A stretch of 64,000 bases of DNA, from the NCBI GenBank assembly GCA_947306425.1, contig CAMZGO010000002.1:62001-126000 (forward strand). Reading direction: 5' to 3'. Of this stretch, positions 61,244 through 64,000 are shown one piece after another. The notes beneath the pieces are model-generated. The model was not told the DNA's origin and made no database searches. It was given only the letters and a program-made list of their open reading frames with translations. Within the stretch, counting starts at the first letter, position 1. Each line of letters opens with the position of its first letter. The position numbers were made by a program, and so were the translations under genes. This DNA is from an uncultured Elusimicrobia bacterium. Its GTDB lineage: Bacteria > Elusimicrobiota > Elusimicrobia > Elusimicrobiales > Elusimicrobiaceae.

Positions 61244-61996
61244 CTATATATATAGTCCGCCGTTAACGGCCAAAACCTGGCCCGTTATGTAGCCTGCACG
61301 GTTAGCGTCGGCTAGAAATAACGCCGCTTGGGCGATATCTTGAACTTCTGCAAATCTATTTAAGGGTATCATTTTTAAGGCACCCTCTTGTATTTCCTGC
61401 GGCAAACTTGCCGTCATTTCCGTTTTTACAAAACCGGGTGCAATAGCATTAACCCTGATATTTCTTGAGGCAAGTTCTTTCGCAGCACTTTTTGTAAGCC
61501 CGATTAAACCCGCTTTTGAGGCGCTGTAATTTATCTGCCCTGCATTTCCGCTTTGCCCTACTATTGAGGACATATTTATTATTGCCCCTTTTCTGGCTTT
61601 CATCATTATACGGGAAACTTCTTTAAGCATCAAAAATGCACCTTTCAAATTAATATCAATTACTTTATCAAAATCCTCTTCCTTCATTCTTATAAGCAAA
61701 TTATCGCGTGTTATACCTGCATTGTTTATTAAAACGTCAATTTGCTTAAAAGTTTCTAAAGTTTTATTTACCAAAGCGGCGCAGTCTTCCTGCTTTGAGA
61801 CATCTGCTTTTATTGCTAATATTTTATTCTCTTTGTAACTCTTTGATAAATACTCTTTGGCCCTATTTATACTTTCATCGCTTGTTGCACAAAAAGCGAC
61901 ATTGGCATCCTCTTTTAAAAATGCTTCACACAGCGCAAGGCCGATACCGCGCGCACCGCCCGTAATTAAAACTGTTTGGCCGGTGAAAAACGGCAT
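61244..61996 (-). CDS. fabG: 3-oxoacyl-ACP reductase
   Basis: 250 residues from ATG 61996 ([19 protein letters not shown]) with GGAGGG upstream; the frame is open to 62041 inside plsX. NADPH motif [12 protein letters not shown], catalytic YSASK. Reduces 3-oxoacyl-ACP. The usual fabH/fabD between plsX and fabG are missing here and must be elsewhere. Confidence 0.96.
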   Translation of the reverse strand: MPFFTGQTVLITGGARGIGLALCEAFLKEDANVAFCATSDESINRAKEYLSKSYKENKILAIKADVSKQEDCAALVNKTLETFKQIDVLINNAGITRDNLLIRMKEEDFDKVIDINLKGAFLMLKEVSRIMMKARKGAIINMSSIVGQSGNAGQINYSASKAGLIGLTKSAAKELASRNIRVNAIAPGFVKTEMTASLPQEIQEGALKMIPLNRFAEVQDIAQAALFLADANRAGYITGQVLAVNGGLYI

Positions 61997-61997
61997 A

Positions 61998-63017
61998 TTA
62001 TCTGCCCTCCGCTTCGTCAAAAATTGCTTTATTAGAAGCAATCGCTTCTTCCATCGCTTTTAAAGCCTTGCTTTCCACTGTTTTTATACCTGCTTTTATT
62101 GCACAGTAAATTGCCTTTTCATTGGATTTACCATGACTTATAATAACATTTCCGTTTACACCAAGTAAAGGAGCACCGCCGAAAGTATCCGGATCAGTAA
62201 CTTCTTTAACTTTCATTAAAGCCGGTTTGGCCATAAGCATTCCGAGCATAGCTAAAGGCTTACCCTTTAAATTTGACTTTATCATTTTAAACAAAGATTT
62301 TGAAAGTCCTTCAGAGGTTTTTAAAACAATATTTCCTACAAAACCGTCACAAACAACGATATCAATCATGCCTGTATGGACATCTCGCCCTTCAATATTA
62401 CCATAATAGTTAAGGCCGAGTTTGCGAATATGTTTTGTAGTTTCTTTAATAAGCAAGTTACCCTTGCCCTCTTCTTCACCGATAGACAGCAAACCGACTG
62501 TTGCATTCGGCTTTCCGTATATATGTTTGTAATATACGCTCCCAAGCACAGCAAATTGCAATAGATTGATTGCGCTACAATCTGCATTGGCACCGGCATC
62601 AACAATCAGAGCAAAGCCTGTTTGCGTCGGCATTGGGCTTGCAATAGCCGGCCTGCTGACACCTTTAATGCGGCCAATCCCGAATAATGCAGCAACCATA
62701 GTTGCACCGGAATTACCGGCCGAAATCATAACATCTGCTTTGCCCTCTTTTACAAGTTTAGCACAGACAACGATGCTCGCATTTTTTTTGCGGCGATATT
62801 CCAAGGCCGGTGAGGCCTCCATATCAATCATTTCAGGCGCATGAATAACCGTGATTTTGGCAGAATCATAAGAATGGTTTTTTAATTCTTCCTGAATCTT
62901 GTTTTCATCACCGACCAAAAAAACTTCACAACCAAAATCCTCTGTTGCTTTGATTGCACCTAAAATGTTTGGCTTAACACCGTAGTCGCCCCCAAGGGCG
63001 TCAAGGGCTATTTTCAT
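61998..63017 (-). CDS. plsX: Phosphate acyltransferase PlsX
   Basis: 339 residues. MKIALDALGGDYGVKPNI start, GNSGATMVAALFGIGRIKGVSRPAIA and VCDGFVGNIVLKTSEGLS are PlsX blocks. Makes acyl-phosphate from acyl-ACP for phospholipid synthesis. It follows rpmF by 6 bp, the conserved yceD-rpmF-plsX order. Confidence 0.97.
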   Translation of the reverse strand: MKIALDALGGDYGVKPNILGAIKATEDFGCEVFLVGDENKIQEELKNHSYDSAKITVIHAPEMIDMEASPALEYRRKKNASIVVCAKLVKEGKADVMISAGNSGATMVAALFGIGRIKGVSRPAIASPMPTQTGFALIVDAGANADCSAINLLQFAVLGSVYYKHIYGKPNATVGLLSIGEEEGKGNLLIKETTKHIRKLGLNYYGNIEGRDVHTGMIDIVVCDGFVGNIVLKTSEGLSKSLFKMIKSNLKGKPLAMLGMLMAKPALMKVKEVTDPDTFGGAPLLGVNGNVIISHGKSNEKAIYCAIKAGIKTVESKALKAMEEAIASNKAIFDEAEGR

Positions 63018-63023
63018 AAGAAA

Positions 63024-63239
63024 TTATTTTTCCGCTTGCGCTTGTTTCTTTTCTTTTTTAACTTTAACTTCTGCTACCAACTGACCACCGTAAAAACCGC
63101 ATGCTTTGCAGACATTATGGGGCAAGACAGGCGCACCGCAATTAGAGCAGGTAACGGTCTGTACTGCCGTCAATTTGGAATTAGCAGACCTTCTAAGGTC
63201 GCGTCTTGATCTTGTATGCTTTCTCTTTGGATTAGGCAT
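63024..63239 (-). CDS. rpmF: Ribosomal protein L32
   Basis: 71 residues. PNPKRKHTRSRRDLRRSAN start and zinc-ribbon Cys pairs CSNCGAPVLPHNVCKACGFYGG (C-x2-C twice), so the zinc-binding form. A Lys-rich tail ends it. In operon with DUF177 and plsX. Confidence 0.97.
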   Translation of the reverse strand: MPNPKRKHTRSRRDLRRSANSKLTAVQTVTCSNCGAPVLPHNVCKACGFYGGQLVAEVKVKKEKKQAQAEK

Positions 63240-63256
63240 TTTATTTCCTCACTTTA

Positions 63257-63742
63257 CTACTTTTTAAATTTATCTTTCAAACAGGCAAAAGGGGAATATT
63301 TTTCCTCTTTACACTTACACTGCTTTTCGTTTAGGTTAGTGCCGCAAATAGGGCATAAACCTTTACAATCTTTAGAGCACAAATCCCTTATCCCCACAAC
63401 AAGGGGGAGCGTTTGCCTAGTTATATACATTATATCAATTATTTTATCTTTCTTGCTAGTCAGCGTATTGATTTCTTCCTTAAAGGGTTTTTCAAAACGC
63501 TTTAAGCAACGGGAACAAGGTACTTCCAAAATACCGGCGGCTTCGCCCTTAATTAAGATATCTTTTGAGAGTACGGACATCTTTAATTTAAGAGTAATTT
63601 TTTTAAGTTTTTCTTCTTCCGGAAATATATCGGCAAAATCCTTGACATCAGCCAAGAAAGAACCCTCAAAGCCTTTTAAGGCGATGATATCTTCCATTTT
63701 AAACTTTAGATTTTTTGGTATTTCAAAGTCCTTATAGTCCAT
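63257..63742 (-). CDS. DUF177 (YceD) family protein
   Basis: 161 residues. PCSRCLKRFEKPF is the DUF177 Cys pair, and the C-terminal DLCSKDCKGLCPICGTNLNEKQCKC adds further Cys. YceD is linked to large-subunit assembly or 23S rRNA in several bacteria and is always next to rpmF. Box TAAAAT 6 nt before the ATG. Confidence 0.92.
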   Translation of the reverse strand: MDYKDFEIPKNLKFKMEDIIALKGFEGSFLADVKDFADIFPEEEKLKKITLKLKMSVLSKDILIKGEAAGILEVPCSRCLKRFEKPFKEEINTLTSKKDKIIDIMYITRQTLPLVVGIRDLCSKDCKGLCPICGTNLNEKQCKCKEEKYSPFACLKDKFKK

Positions 63743-63748
63743 ATGTAT

Positions 63749-63754
63749 ATTTTA
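63749..63754 (-). promoter_or_regulatory. -10 box of the DUF177-rpmF-plsX run, predicted leaderless
   Basis: Minus-strand TAAAAT, 6 nt, ATG 63742. Confidence 0.4.
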
Positions 63755-63785
63755 CAAAATATGGAGAGGATGTGATTAACAATAT

Positions 63786-64000
63786 TTATTCAAATTGATA
63801 CAGATTTCCTTGACAATAATAATCTACAATAAGCCAATTACTTCGTATGCTAACTGATGTTCTATTTGTCATTTTTTGACAAAATTTATTATATTTATCT
63901 TCAGTATCTAAAGAGCAAGCACCACAATATTTTTTACCGGCTCCCCAAGGATACGAATTAGAGTTAGATGGAATTACGCCATATGCATTTCTTTTATCTT
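63786..64000 (-). CDS. C-terminal part of a pilin-like protein, cut by window edge
   Basis: Minus-strand frame open from the right edge (first full codon ends at 63998) to TAA at 63786-63788, 70 residues. KKYCGACSLDTEDKYNKFCQK and LIVDYYCQGNLYQFE give the Cys-spaced C-terminal domain and short terminal strand seen in type IV pilin-like proteins of this genome style. The N-terminal signature lies outside, so this is an inference from pattern. Confidence 0.55.
   Translation of the reverse strand, partial: DKRNAYGVIPSNSNSYPWGAGKKYCGACSLDTEDKYNKFCQKMTNRTSVSIRSNWLIVDYYCQGNLYQFE

Noticed and set aside
1-64000. CRISPR arrays, tRNA and rRNA genes
   Set aside because: No regularly spaced 24-40 bp repeats with unique spacers; no TFC-loop-like GTTCGAATC with matching acceptor stems seen.

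Overview
The window is AT-rich bacterial chromosome. I infer a diderm, probably fermentative or anaerobic, gut-type bacterium. The evidence is LolCD, an Mla-type lipid transporter and a KdsC-like phosphatase (outer membrane, LPS), plus Ptb/Pta-like, Fe-alcohol-dehydrogenase and nitroreductase genes. Several single, scattered type IV pilin-like genes with the GFTLIELLVVVLIIGILA start are a style seen in Elusimicrobiota. That phylum assignment is a moderate-to-low confidence inference; no rRNA or tRNA gene is present to settle it.

Left part (1-15.8 kb): an accessory, defence-type island. In order: the end of a DUF2075 helicase; a DpnII-type GATC restriction-modification set (HTH-Dam fusion, DpnII-like endonuclease, second methyltransferase); a convergent unknown gene; a leftward three-gene operon (PD-(D/E)XK-like protein with an internal winged helix, Ser/Thr protein kinase, TIM-barrel protein) that I do not recognise as a named system; a tyrosine recombinase with a small phage/plasmid-type gene; an ankyrin membrane protein; an HTH-Fic fusion with an operator-like inverted repeat over its promoter; and a leftward five-gene operon (RloA/AbiLi-like ATPase, RloB/AbiLii-like protein, a second ATPase with a C-terminal HEPN-like motif, two small membrane proteins). 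That operon is bordered by copies of a 16-bp motif, three of them in a tandem-repeat region at 15.35-15.67 kb.

Middle (15.8-35 kb): HXXEE membrane protein; a MerR-controlled redox operon (Fe-ADH, MerR, DUF362, flavodoxin, nitroreductase) behind a textbook 19-bp-spacer MerR promoter; an acetyltransferase gene flanked by two copies of a hairpin repeat, like a cassette; MBL hydrolase; an Mla-type operon (permease, ATPase, MCE protein, lipoprotein); Bor-like lipoprotein; then hydrolases, PreA, VanX-like dipeptidase, FkbM methyltransferase, CstA, nitroreductase and an RsmF-like methyltransferase.

Right part (35-64 kb): a highly structured RNA candidate with a possible 10-bp long-range pairing upstream of a pilin gene; TPR protein, SerRS, CsgG-like lipoprotein, KdsC-like phosphatase; two almost identical 343-bp MITEs with inverted ends and target duplications; thioredoxin-like and aldehyde dehydrogenase genes; an envelope operon (M23 peptidase, P-loop kinase-like, SEC-C, LolC/E, LolD); Ptb-like; a six-gene run tdh-kbl-znuA-znuC-znuB-nth; a second pilin whose promoter spacer holds a 15-bp poly-T; nucleoside transporter; phosphoesterase and HAD genes; a large ankyrin protein; and a core run DUF177-rpmF-plsX-fabG-acpP-rnc. 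A third pilin-like gene is cut by the right edge.

Ten genes across the window have a TATAAT-like box exactly 6 nt before the start codon. This suggests that leaderless mRNAs are common in this organism. I found no rRNA, tRNA or CRISPR array.
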